From: Pristionchus mayeri
Lineage: Eukaryota; Nematoda; Chromadorea; Rhabditida; Neodiplogasteridae
Assembly: GCA_036245805.1 (NCBI GenBank)
Contig: BTRK01000004.1
Location: forward strand, 3,348,001 to 3,412,000
Length of the DNA: 64,000 bases
Reading direction: 5' to 3'
Shown: positions 50,411 through 61,524 of the stretch, piece by piece
Numbering within the stretch: the stretch's first letter is position 1
Layout: every line of letters starts with the position of its first letter
The notes under the pieces: model-generated
Database searches by the model: none
What the model saw: only the letters and a program-made list of their open reading frames with translations
Told to the model about the DNA's origin: nothing
Program-made: the position numbers and the translations under genes

Positions 50411-51434
50411 GGTGCGAAGATGTCATCGAAGAGCGACGATCGACTGACGAGAGCCGGGTTTTATCCCCCATAGAACATTTCGATGATGATCCGATATGTG
50501 CGTCAAAGCCGACTATTTCAGCGCCGTAACACGCGAGAACAGGGAAACATGAGTAATCTCCAGTCCCTGCGTGGCCTTCGTTGCGGACGTGCCAACGAGG
50601 AATTACGAGTGGAAAATCTAATTGAAAGTTCGAATTGAAATAGTTTTGCATTAGTAATCTCTTCACTCTCTCTCTTTTTGGAATTCCAATATGACCGGTT
50701 TCTTTGTCTTCTGATATTGTAAATTTCAATGGGAAAATTCTAATTGCAAATTCTATTTTGATCTGTTGGGAAACATTTCGATGGTCATTCATTTTATCCC
50801 GTTCTTTTTTTTGTAGATGTGGCTTTGCTAGGTTGAGCATATTTGCCATGAGATGGAAGTTGCCTCAATAGCGAGATTCGAGAATTACAACGTATTTCAT
50901 TGGAAGCAACCACTCGAGCAACGTCTTTTAATTCCCCTTTTAATAAACTTAAAATTAGATTATATTCGGCTTTGTTCTCAATCGTTTTCGCGCGTCATCT
51001 GATCAGTGATCGAGTGTGTGGTAGTGATGCCAAATCGGCGCGCGCTCTCCTCGTTTCACACGCTCTCTCACCGGTCAGACAGAGCGAGAGAGCGTGTGAA
51101 ACGAGGAGAGCGCGCGCCGATTTGGCATCACTAGTGTGTGGTAGAGGGATTCACTACTCAACCCGCTGTGCATGGTTTATGGCCTCGTTGAATCATCCGT
51201 GTACAATTCGGGGCTAAGCTGACGTTCTGTAATCCGGTGTGAACACCTTCTGGGAAATTTCGCATTAGTTAAATTATTCTTAAGTTCTAGCAATTTATTG
51301 AGACCATCCGAATAGTTCTCATCAATGTTTTACGGTATGCGCAACTATTTAGACATTTGTACGAGAATCGACGGGTGGAAGACGAGGAGTGAATGAATGA
51401 CGAAGAAATGAACAACAAGTGAGAAAGGCTATTT
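50411..51434. other. Intergenic region with one MITE
   Basis: Contains the 5' flank of the UGT gene and the 3' flank of the first chemoreceptor gene. The only recognisable element is the family B hairpin at 51022-51133. Confidence 0.65.
51022..51133. mobile_element. 112-bp palindromic MITE (family B, copy 4)
   Basis: Starts TAGTGATGCC, ends GGCATCACTA, with nearly perfect arms. The perfect 8-bp duplication GTGTGTGG (51014-51021, 51134-51141) and the low arm divergence make this one of the youngest copies in the window. Confidence 0.9.
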
Positions 51435-53062
51435 CTAAAATTGGAGGTTAAAAGCAGAGGCGTCTCGCATCGGACTTGGCTGCGCTTCTTTTGGCGGTGT
51501 AGAACTGGTCTGTCCATCATTTAGCACTTTCGTGCTCGATCGCTTGGTGGTATTGACTAGCAGGAGCCTTCCGAAGACCTGGAATAGACTGTTCGTAAAA
51601 AACAAATTTAGTACTTCTCTTACGTTCGGAAATTGCCGATTCGATGTTATGACCACAATAAATTGAGCCAACGAATTGACCATGTACAAAAACTGAAAGC
51701 AAAATATGAAATAACAACAACAAAAAAAATTTCTCACCGCTATTCCACTTCGAGTTGCAACAAGTAGGTAGTTCGGAAGAAATGATAGTTGGAAATGGGA
51801 TGCAATTGCATTGAACAAGAGTGGATAAATGTAGAAAATGGACACACAAACATTCTAAAAACAAACATTACAAATTTGTATGAGCTGAGACTTTTAGAGA
51901 CGTACTTGTTTGACCAGAGAAGAGATAATCAACCTTTTCAATCTCATTGTCTTTGATGCTACCAGAGCCTGAAAGAAATTATAAAAACTCCGTTTCACGT
52001 TTTCTTCTTCTTCTTACACACCTGATTTTTCAAAAATTGTATTGTCGATACTATGAAAAACGCACGGATCGGAGCGCAAAAGGCAATCGAAAATATGATA
52101 ACGAATGCTTCTGGAAAAATTTGATTTGTGTCTACTTGTTATTTGAGGTCTCACCATATTTGTAAGTTCCGCAGTTTCCGATGTCTCCATAGACCATAAC
52201 TGAAGTCGCGTATTCGTGTATCCAGGAGAGCTCGTCGCGCTAAGAGACAACAATTCGAAAATGCTGTTAATATTTTCATAATACTTTCATTCTCCAATTT
52301 ATGACGATTGGACATATTTTAGTTTTCAAAAAAATCTAAACCTGAAGTATCTCCGTCTTGTTGAGCGAATCAGTTCCAGCAAGAAAAGTCGCGCCGATGT
52401 TCAAGGAGAGAGTGGCGTAAATTCCAAGCACGAGGATAACGAGAGATCTGATGCAACTCATAACCTCCAGCACGGGAAAGTGAATAATATCACGTTCTCG
52501 AGAATATAAACCGGCTTTTGGGCGGCATTATCTGCTGATGCATGATTATTAACATTAGTTGGAGGAGGCAAATCGAATGCACCATGAAGGCAGTTTCGAT
52601 TGTCTGAAGTCGGGCATATTTGAGATGAAAATGGAAATATGCCAAATATGCTGTCTTTCGTTCACCATAGCATTGAAACCTCCGATGGCCGTGCAGGCAA
52701 ATCCCCAGCAGAAGTTGATTGGATACGGTAGGAGGGTGTAGGGACGGAAGAGGAACGTCCACACATCGTGCGCAAGCATTTGACACTTCAAAATAATTAG
52801 GATTAATGATGGATAAGGCCAAACCTGATTCAGGAGATATCCCAATCGGATGGCTCGCGCCCATGATTTGGCGTGAAAGAGCAGGAGGTAGAACATGATT
52901 GCATGAATAACCAACGCGGTTGGAAAGTAGATTATTCGGAACCTGAAATAACAGATTTTGGTTTTTTCCGACGGCGATTTGAATGCATTTGATCTCATAC
53001 CTCTGATAAATGGGCAATATGTAATCTCTGTCATTGTCAAAACCGTATCGAAGGGAAGTCAT
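51435..53062 (-). CDS. Nematode chemoreceptor-type 7TM protein (copy A)
   Basis: Eleven exons join in phase to 360 aa: 53062-53001, 52942-52825, 52785-52666, 52603-52494, 52447-52342, 52239-52155, 52110-52022, 51968-51906, 51854-51738, 51692-51624, 51578-51435. TM1 is in FPTALVIHAIMFYLLLFHA, followed by SWARAIRLGYLLNQ; TM2/3 has RPYTLLPYPINFCWG; later segments include FMVHSICLLQLMLIIMH, SLVILVLGIYATLSL, AFVIIFSIAFCAPIRAFF, the SKTMRLKRLIISSLVKQ third loop, SIFYIYPLLFNAI and LYMVNSLAQFIVVI. This pattern (short N-terminus, YLLN after TM1, loop followed by VKQ) is that of the SRH/STR superfamily, probably expressed in sensory neurons. A tandem duplicate lies directly upstream. An extra 5' exon (near 53330-53280) cannot be excluded. 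Confidence 0.83.
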
Positions 53063-53370
53063 CTGCGATTTATCACAAATTAATTCCTTAGACTGTGAGA
53101 AGGTTTTCATACTCTTTTTAAAAAATCTAAAAAAATGCAATCTTGGGGTCGTTGAAAAAGGGAAGGTAAGCATAATAAAGTTGCTCGCGAGTGAGCACGA
53201 TACAGTAGGCTTGTGTTGGCATTAGATAGTGAAGGCTAATGTTAGTGGTATTCAACCCACTCAAGCAGAATACTAATTTGATAAGAAGGTACTGTTCGAT
53301 CATCACACTACAGTCATCATGCATTAGGCCGTAGCTTTTTCCGCATTATCGTTGTACATTACCCGAAAAA

Positions 53371-53388
53371 TATATATATATATATATC
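53371..53388. repeat. (AT)n microsatellite
   Basis: Short TA dinucleotide run between the two chemoreceptor genes. Confidence 0.85.
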
Positions 53389-53488
53389 ACGCCATCTGAA
53401 AGGGAAATGCCATGAAGGACAGGTTGGACTTTATGAACAAAATAAGTAGATACATAGCTTATCGAAAGACGATCAAATTCTAAGAAAT

Positions 53489-55577
53489 TCAAATTCTAAG
53501 AAAATTTGTGAATTTCTGGGCTCGTAGTGTGGTAGACAAATAGATAAGTGGTCGTAACGATCTTTTAATCAGTTGATCAGAGCTATCTCGAAACTGGAAG
53601 CTGACAGGATCCGCGTCGCGCATCGGACTCGACTGTGCCTCTTTAGTCGACGTGGGACTTTCTTGCCCGTTGATTCCCACTTTTGTCCTCATACAGCGGA
53701 TCATAATGGCTAACACATAATCGACGTGCTTTCCAAAGACCTGCCATTTAGTGGTCAAACAGAATCTGTGGAGCACTATGCTCACCTTCTGGAAAGGCTC
53801 ATTCGATCGTATGATGACAATAAATTGTGCCAGAGAATTGACCATGTACAAGAACTGAATGCATCATCTTACTGTGAGAATAGAAACCCATGCGATGGTG
53901 TTAGTGCGAGTGCCTCGAGTGCGTTTGGAGAAAGAAAGAAAAATGGTCGATGGATGTTACGAGCGGGATATTTTAACCACAGTTTGCGATTCAGACTCGG
54001 CTACTCTAATCGTAAACTGGGTTTAAAATGTTCCGCTCGTAACATCCATCGACCACTTTTCTTTCATTCTCCAAACGCACTCGAGGCACTCGCACTAACA
54101 CCATCGCTTGGATTTCTATTCTCACAATAATTAATAACATATTTCATCTTACCACGACGCCACATCGACTTGCTACAAGCAAGAAGTTGGGAAGAAATGA
54201 TATTTGGAAATTAAATGTGAGCGCGTTGAAGAGGATCGGATAAATGTAGAAAATGGACACACAGACATTCTAAATTCAAATTTACTGCTTTGCAATGTTT
54301 AGAATCGTACTTGTTTTACTAGTACAGAAATGATCAATCTTTTCAGCCTCATTGTCTTAGAGGCGATTAGAACCTAAATTGAAATCAAATTATGATTACA
54401 ATCGATAAATTGTCAATGTTGAATTCTTTCATACCTGTGTGTTCAAAAACCGGATTGTTGATAATACGAAGAAAGTGCGAATAGGCGCGCACAAAGCAAT
54501 AGAAAAAATGATGACGAATGCTTCTGAAATAAATGAAGATGAAAAAACCACCATTTGTTTTGAGGATCACACCATATTTGTAAGTACCACAGTTTCCGAT
54601 ATCTCCGTAGACCACAACTGATGTCGCGTATTCTTTTATCCAGGATAGATCATCTCTCTAAAGAAAAAAAAATCATGTTTTCGCAATGTTTCCATTGCGC
54701 AAATTGTACAGATTCCTCGTAATTTCAATGAAAAAAAGAAATAACCTCGATAATTTCTGTGTTTAGTGTGTCTCTTCCAGCCAAAAACGTTACTACGACG
54801 TTCAGGGAAAGAACGGCATAAGTTCCAAGCATGAGAAGAAAAAGTGACCTGACGTATCAAAAACTTATTACCGTATGAAATTGCATCATCTTATTCTTTT
54901 CAAGAGTGCATATGAACAAAATAATCTCACCATTTCGAGAATATTAACTTGCATTGTGGCGGCATTATCTGCTGATGAAGCATGATCAACATTAGCTGGA
55001 GAATGCAAATAGAGTGCACCATGAACGCAGTTTCGATTGTCTGAATTCTTATTGTTTCGCATGTCAGATGAGAAAAAAATCGATAAAATAGCTTACCATA
55101 GCATTGGACCCGCCGATTATCGAGCAGGCAACTCCCGAACAGAAATTGATTGGAAACGGAAGGAGACAGTAGGGACGAAATAGGAATGTCCACACATCAT
55201 GCGTCAGCATTTGCCACTAATAATCAGTTCGGATGCACAATAACTATATTATGTATAGACCCTTTCAAAATTGTTGAAAAGTAGTTGGCGACATTCCCTT
55301 GTAAGTTCATAAGTTCTTGGTTCAGAAGATATCCCAATCGGATGGCTCTCGCCCATGATTTGGCGTGAAATAGCAGGAGATAGAACATGATGGAGTGTAT
55401 GACCAACGCAGTAAAGAAGTATACTTCATGGAATCTCAATATCGGCGTTGGTTTTCAATGACAATTCCACCGCTTTCTGACTTGCTGTATAGCGGATTAA
55501 AAAGTCTTTAGATACCTCTGATAAATGGGAAGTATGTAGTCTCTGTCAATATCAAATCCGTATTGAAGAGAAGCCAT
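53489..55577 (-). CDS. Nematode chemoreceptor-type 7TM protein (copy B)
   Basis: Tandem paralogue of copy A with the same eleven-exon plan: 55577-55516, 55434-55293, 55216-55097, 55040-54931, 54848-54746, 54657-54573, 54523-54435, 54373-54311, 54269-54153, 53854-53786, 53740-53489, totalling 403 aa. Most exons match copy A almost residue for residue (LLLFHAKSWARAIRLGYLLN, YATSVVVYGDIGNCGTYKY). Two differences stand out. The donor that ends exon 2 in copy A is lost here, so exon 2 must run on eight codons to a GT at 55292. The stop of copy A is also lost, adding a tail of about 36 residues. The intron between 54153 and 53854 is filled by a 254-bp hairpin. The gene may still work; the shifted donor needs transcript evidence. 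Confidence 0.77.
53873..54126. mobile_element. 254-bp near-perfect palindromic MITE
   Basis: Left end TGTGAGAATAG and right end CTATTCTCACA. The arms pair for over 100 bp with few mismatches (for example GGTCGATGGATGTTACGAGC against its complement), around a short unpaired centre. It fills the intron of chemoreceptor copy B and comes within 20 bp of the acceptor of exon 10. The flanks are AT-rich and no clear duplication was found. Confidence 0.85.
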
Positions 55578-56464
55578 CTGCAATTTTTAATAATTTATTC
55601 GCACATAAGTTGTTCATAAAGAGCCAGAAAAAATGCGATGGTGAAGTCTTTGAAATAAGTAGCACCACAATAACATTTTCGCTCGCGATTGTGTATGTTA
55701 TAATGGCTCACAAAATCATCTTTCGATGAGATGGTCCAACCTACCAGGAATTTAATGAACTCACGCGTAAGGGTACTGGCCGATCATCACACTACAATCA
55801 CCATATTTCGCCTTGTCGCTGGGCGCTAATGCTCATATTTTTATATTATGTACTCTGAGTGTAAAGAACGGAAATATTGTAATTGCACTAGAACGATACA
55901 TTCTGATATGACGAAGAATTACACTTGCATTCAATTACAAAAATTTATATAAAATCAATTATATCGAATCAAATATTCAATCTTTAACTAACATAGAATG
56001 TGCGTAAGACAGAAGAACAATTGATTTCTTTTTGATTTTTTTATATTTTGATTTTTTGAGAAGATCAACACAGAGCAAGAAAATTAAAAAAATATCATAA
56101 ATAAAAATATCGCTTCTCCCAGACCTGTCAGTTAGTTTGGCTGCTTCCCACTTTGCTGTATCGATTAATTTCATTCTTGTATTTTAGAACTACGTCCAAC
56201 GTCGTCCGGCCAAGATCATGGCCCTTCCGATGGTGAAAGGCCATCGCGAAAAAGGTTCGTTTCTCTTTCTTCGGCCTATATTTAAATATTACTCGTGTTT
56301 TATTTGTGAATGATTACCTTTTCAATTCATTTATCGTAAAATAAGTTAAGGATATTCAAATAACAATTTAGATAGAAATATTAAAAATATACGAACATAT
56401 TACTCTAGAAAATTAATCAAAGCAATAAATATCAGTCCGTAGCAATGATAAACTTTTTTTATTA
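55578..56464. other. AT-rich intergenic region
   Basis: 5' flank of chemoreceptor copy B and 3' flank of the transposase gene. Traces similar to the upstream flank of copy A (GTGTGATGATCG near 55790) are visible. No supported gene. Confidence 0.55.
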
Positions 56465-59243
56465 TTACTCCTCATCAGTCATATATCCTAGGGCCTCGTC
56501 TGCCATCGAATTGAGGAGAGGGAGATGAGGAAGAGGAGGGGGGAGGAGGGCGTCGTCCTCGCCCTCGTCGTCGTTTTCTAGCGCCTCCTCCTCCAAGTTG
56601 CTGTCGACTCCATGAGGACGAAGAGGACGGGTGAGTGTCTCCCACAACTTCTTAATTAAAAATGGTTCGTAAATTGATTACCTCTCCTTGTTTACCTTTT
56701 GCTCGGCGAGAGCAATTTTTCTTTTCTTCTCCGTAGTCTCTGGGCTCTCGATCATCCTTCCTCGTACCTAGGGTAGGAGTGTAGGCGCGTTTTTTTATAT
56801 CACAATCCGAACCAGGTACGTGAGATTCTTGACGTCAGTCCTCCAAGTGTGGGTAGCATCTTTCCTCACTTTCCTCCACACTTTGTTTTTATGGGACGGA
56901 TTGGTGTATGATTTTTTTCCCACATGAAAGAAACATTTAGTGCAGGTTATTAGAATTGCTCTCCTACCACTGGTCTCGTTCCGTCAATCACACCCTGTTT
57001 GAGATGATTCCAGTGCAGTATAGTTAATCGAGTGCGCATTTCGTGTCCAGATCTATTTAATGGTTTCAATATTTACCTTAGAAGACTAAATACCTGACGT
57101 AAAAATAATCCTTCGGCGCGTATCTCCAAGCGAGAGCGTTTATGCTCTCACAAGGAGATGTCTGCAGAATCCATGAGACAGATGCGATATCCTCGATATT
57201 CTTGCTGGTGAATATCTATATGTATTTATTGCGAGAGAGTGATAATGGGAGGGGGTTAGATATGATAATACCTGTTCCTCTAGCCTATCTATGATCCTTT
57301 TAGTCTTGATATAATATTCTGGATTGTACGAGGACGTGTGGCCACACTCGTTGATGAGCTTGAACGAGGGATCCTAGAATAATTCACGAATACTTCGCCC
57401 ATGCTGTTTTTTTTCTAATATCACACTTGATCGAATCTGTGTTTGCCCTGAATGCAGAGGAGAATGGCCCTGAACTTCTCCTGTGCCAACTCCCCATTGC
57501 CTTGAGCACTTATCACGGCATCATAGCATCGGTTTATGATTGGTTTTACCCAAAATCTAACCGATTCCATATACTTGGCCTTGCATACCTAGAATGACAC
57601 TGATTCTCTTCCATTGCCATATCTACCGAACTCACTGTGAGAAGAGTCATAGTGATATTTCTGAAGAAGTGCCAGGGATCATAGAAGTGTTTGATCCCTG
57701 GGTACTTCTCCTTCATCATCTTGGCCACAGCAGAGTGTCTATCCGTCACTACACTTGCAATTCCCTTCGATCCTCCAATCATGAGAGAGAGCTCCCGTAG
57801 CCCTTGCTCCAGTGCAGCCACCTAACATTTTGTTCACCTATTGGTTCGAAATGTGACAAACACACCTCCATTTTAGCTGAGCTTCCTGTTTCACTCTTGT
57901 GGATTAGCACATAGTGAATTGCTTCTCCCGTCTCTGCATTCAGTAGGAAGTAACGGCAGTAGGCCGCCGAGTAGGCAGTAGGGCGCGAATCGAATGAGCC
58001 GTCTCCACAAATATGTATCTTTTCTCCCTTCAATTCCCTTTCTATTATTAAAAGTATTCTAATCGAACCTTGGCAACTCTCTTCCGGAGTTCATCGATTA
58101 GTTCTCCTTGTTTCTTGAAGAATAATTTATCCACTGCAGGACTAACGTAGAACTTCTTCAAACGGTGGAATGAAGTGGTAGAGAGGGGATTCACTCCACT
58201 CATCATGAGAAGAAGCCTCAGTTTCTTCAATGAATACTTATTGAAGCGTTAGCGTATAGGAAATACTGACCGTGCCTCCAACTGCCGATAGTATAGCTCC
58301 TGAGACGAAATCTACATTGATCTTAGGCAGTTTCTCCTTATTCGAGGCCTTAGATGTCTTCAAGACGGGGCTACTATGCCATGTGGCAGTGAAATCACAT
58401 CTGTTGCACTCCCTCGTGCATGATGCCGCGAGTCCTACCATGTGGAAGGATATATGACATTGTCCCTGTTCGCACTTGGGACACTCTAGGAGGAGGGAGG
58501 TCAATGACTCCTTCGACACTATCATGTAGTTCGATAGAGGGACACTTTCGATGCGGGGAGTGGCAGGGGTAGGAGGAGTCCATTCGGAGCTTTCGTTCAT
58601 ATCTCGAGCCTTCAAGTAGTTATCAAAAATACCTCATTTTTTTAATAATCTAATTTGAGTTAGTTTAGTGCGAGATGGAATGCAGTAATGATAATTAATG
58701 AATACCTGTTCAGGTCGGCAACAGCAGACGCAGCAGAGAAGAGGAGATCGAGTTAGGAGTGGAGGAGGACGGACGTAAGACGGAAGAGAGGATTGAAGAG
58801 GACGAGGGCGAGGAAAGACGAAGGAAGATGAAGAGGGGAAGGGCGAGAGAAGAGGGGAACAGGTAGGAGGGAGTACGATAGATGGTTGGGATACTGTAGA
58901 TGGAGCAGTCGTCTCCTAAAGGCCTCTGTTTCCGTTGTATGAGATAGATAAATATATTTTCTCCCGTTTAATTGTGTATATTACTCACCACAAAGGAAGG
59001 GACAGCATCAGGTCGAAGTACGGTAGCAGTTGCCGAGTATGTGTAGTCAGAGGGGGAGAAGTGACTTGCACAGAGATAGGGACACTTGGATGCATTCACC
59101 ACTGCCATGAGAGATCTTCTTCCTTCTGGGGTTGAACGGACAGCGTTTATCCACGTTGTCCGTTTCTTCTCATTTTCCGTAAATGCGTGCATCTCTTTCT
59201 GGAATTTCCTCTGATGGCACACGACGCAAGCTCGTCGTTGCAT
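56465..59243 (-). CDS. THAP-domain, Kolobok-like DDE transposase (two damaged acceptors)
   Basis: Thirteen exon segments give about 717 aa: 59243-58989, 58915-58706, 58609-58271, 58224-58069, 58036-57866, 57821-57636, 57588-57427, 57373-57272, 57215-57094, 57052-56968, 56923-56813, 56767-56696, 56647-56465. N-terminal THAP zinc finger: C6, C9, W31, C58, H61 and the closing AVPS. A CPKC/CNRC zinc region follows. The catalytic core shows GDGSFDSRPTAYSAAYCRY (Asp332), SVVTDRHSAV (Asp404), HFYDPWHFFRN and SPCESINALAWRYAPK (Glu550), the D-D-E order and motifs I associate with Kolobok transposases. The tail is acidic. Two junctions fail: exon 5 follows GG rather than AG (58036/58037), and exon 11 follows AT rather than AG (56923/56924). 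So it may be decaying, or it may use unusual splicing. A domesticated gene is the alternative. Confidence 0.8.
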
Positions 59244-59370
59244 CTGATAGGGAGGATTACATTAGCAGACGATATAGTATCGACGATAGTTTGCACATGA
59301 ATATTACATTTCAATTAGCAATACTAGCTTGTGGTTATACAAATACTTTATCATTTAGTCCATGGCATAG

Positions 59371-60556
59371 CTATTCTTCATCGAATAGCGCAGATGGCTT
59401 GAAGCCGGTGTAATGTCCATCGGCACTTGGCCATTTCTTCCGGACGGCATCGATGACACAAGCGGGGAGTCGAACTCTCTGTCCTCGTCCGAGTGGTCCG
59501 AGAAGAGAGGCCACTATCACTCGATAGCACCCGTGTCTTCTCGCCCTCAATAGTAAGTTTCATTCTTTCTATCCATGGTATCTATTTGATTGATATACAG
59601 TACGTGCTAATCGCCTTGACCATGTGCGTGCGCCGCGCTGCGCGGCGGCGTGCGGCTTATGCGGATTGATTTTGCGGGATGAATATTATTTTTCACGATT
59701 CGAACCTATTACTTTCGAATTCTCCGTAAAATTTCCCATCGAAAGGAGTATTCATTCATATTTTTAAAGATATATTTATATTTATAAATCAATATTTTGA
59801 ATGCGGAATTTCTGCACCCTACCGTAATCTCACTTTACGATAGCGACAGTATCGCAAACTGGGATTACGGTAGGTTGCAGCATTACAGAATTCAAAATAT
59901 TGATTTCTTTTTCTAAAAATATGAATGAATAGTCCTTCCGATGTGAAATTTTACGGAGAATTCGAAAATAATAGGTTCGAATCGTGAAAAGCAATATTCT
60001 TTACGCAAAATCAATCCGCGCAAGCCGCGCTCCGCCGCGCAGCGCCGCGCACGCACATGACCAAGGCGATTAGCACGTACTGTAGTGTATTCCGGATACA
60101 ATAGCCTTTCAATAGAGTAAACGATTGTTGGAAAGGGGAACTCACTGATTCGCATCGATGGCCACATGTCCACTCGCATAGCCGTAGAGGGCAACTGCAG
60201 CTTCCGTACCCTCAAGTGAGTGATTGAGATGAAAGTTATCAACAATAGGAAGTATAGTAACTAACCGCTTCTGTGAGCAGGTACTCCTTGAAGTATTGAT
60301 CCTGCGTAATGCAGGCTTTCCTACCGTGGTCCTTCAGCTTATCCAGCAATCCCTCCTTGAAGAGATTTCCTTTCTTGAGAAGAGGGTAGAGAAACAGCGA
60401 TTTGCAGCAGTAATCGTGCTTTTCCTCGAGATCTCTAGGGGGACAACGAGTGCAGGAACACTCCACAGTCTTCTCGAGGTCAACCCCATCTGCGAAGATC
60501 TTCTGCTCCCTCTCCTTGGCTGCTTTGATTCTTTCATTATGTATCATCGGTTTCAT
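59371..60556 (-). CDS. P2X7 C-terminal-domain-like zinc protein
   Basis: Three exons (60556-60266, 60210-60146, 59545-59371) join in phase to 176 aa. The order resembles the intracellular domain of vertebrate P2X7 receptors, also found alone in many invertebrate proteins: CSCTRC (C33, C35, C38), a CC pair at 50-51, ACITQDQYFKEYLL at 81-94, a middle AIDANQARRHGCYRV, then RLPACVIDAVRKKWP (144-158) and the final GHYTGF (162-167). No transmembrane segment is present, so it is not an ion channel. Zinc or lipid/nucleotide binding is known for the vertebrate domain; its function here is unknown. It ends only 127 bp before the start of the transposase gene on the same strand, so the two may be one transcription unit or parts of one mobile element. 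Intron 2 contains a 485-bp TA-flanked palindrome. Confidence 0.8.
59598..60082. mobile_element. 485-bp palindromic MITE flanked by TA
   Basis: Terminal inverted repeats CAGTACGTGCTAATCGCC and GGCGATTAGCACGTACTG are flanked by TA on both sides (59596-59597, 60083-60084), as for Tc1/mariner elements. The arms pair through most of the length, with GC-rich blocks near each end (GCGCCGCGC) and a central smaller hairpin (CTACCGTAATCTCA against GGGATTACGGTAG). It lies inside intron 2 of the P2X7-like gene. Confidence 0.87.
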
Positions 60557-61040
60557 TATGTATCATCGGGATCCATTTCTCGGTCGAATAAGCGGCTCAA
60601 TCCACTCTTCCAGAGGGGCTGAATTTTCTGTGAATATTTCATGAATTTTGGGATTTGTGATTTCCGGTCGGTTCCACGTCAGCTCATCCTTTTTCCTACC
60701 TTTCGAATTCGCATGAAGTTGAGGCGAAATTTCGGAACATTTAAATCATTTATAGTGCAAGCCTTTTTTGAAAGTTTGGTGATTCTTGATGCTTGAAATT
60801 GAATCTTTAATGCAATCAGAAAATTAGCGAAAACTATTGCGTAATGAATAATGCCTTGAAAATGTGTACTGCTCGTTTTTCACACAATGCTGATATTTAA
60901 AATTACCCAAAAATGTTTTTTGTTACGTAAATTCGAGATGAATGTAAAAGTGGGTCGGGAATTAATACTACAACCGAAGAGTGTAGTGTATGTTTATTAC
61001 TTACAGAAACACAACACATATTACAAACAAAACTAAGCAA
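60557..61040. other. AT-rich intergenic region
   Basis: No gene seen. TTTATT near 60989-60994 would be an AATAAA polyadenylation signal for a - strand gene ending at about 61044. A direct repeat of about 17 bp (GGTTTCATTATGTATCATC and neighbour) overlaps the start of the P2X7-like gene at 60537-60570. Confidence 0.5.
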
Positions 61041-61043
61041 CCG

Positions 61044-61500
61044 TTGTCAAGGATGTTCATCTTTGCCTTCTTCCTCAAATCCCACTCCGTCCTCGAGCTT
61101 TCCAACTAGCTCCATCATGAACGATGCCGAACCCATCACCAGGATGACGTGTATGTGTAGAATGACGTCATTGCCTAAATTTAAATTGTTGAAGTCTCCA
61201 CGAAAGTTTTGAAGAACATTGCGATGACTGCATGTAGATAAAAGCCCCTAGCGTGTCTGGCGTCTAAGCAGCCACTCTCGGGGGCCGTTAAGATGTTTTA
61301 TTTTATTTTTTATTGCTGAGAAAACATAGGATATTTCGAAACTCACTTGCAGTTTTTTTAAAGAGATCATGTAGACTCTCGATGAGAGGTCTGAGATGGT
61401 GTATACATCTGAACAAGGATTCGTAGGCGAGTAACATCAAGGAGGTGAAAAGAATGGATAATGGTTTCGCCTTACCCCACCCCTTGGCGATATTCTCAAA
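61044..61500 (-). CDS. Unrecognised two-exon gene fragment
   Basis: I do not recognise this. A - strand stretch ending near 61347 (PLSILFTSLMLLAYESLFRC, then HDLFKKTA) has a GTGAGT donor. It can join in phase to about 61174-61044, which follows a TTTAG acceptor and reads NDVILHIHVILVMGSAS, ending EEEGKDEHP and a stop, with AATAAA about 50 bp downstream. The upstream part has one hydrophobic segment. The 5' boundary (TTTGAG near 61500) abuts a small CAAAGATAGT tandem repeat, so the start is not found. It could be the remnant of a larger gene or chance. Confidence 0.35.
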
Positions 61501-61524
61501 CAAAGATAGTACAAAGATAGTCAA

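Noticed and set aside
50271..50849. 192-codon - strand open frame upstream of the UGT
   Set aside because: Overlaps the UGT signal-peptide exon in another frame, with no recognisable domain and no splice logic.
52490..53173. 227-codon - strand open frame
   Set aside because: It mixes exon and intron sequence of chemoreceptor copy A in a frame that does not encode the receptor; the phased exon model explains the region.
53726..54130. 134-codon + strand frame crossing the 254-bp hairpin
   Set aside because: Antisense to chemoreceptor copy B exons and to a palindrome; no start context or homology.
56188..56254. Possible + strand exon (TTTTAG acceptor, GTTCGT donor, open for 22 codons)
   Set aside because: Isolated, no partner exon on either side, and antisense reading is equally open.
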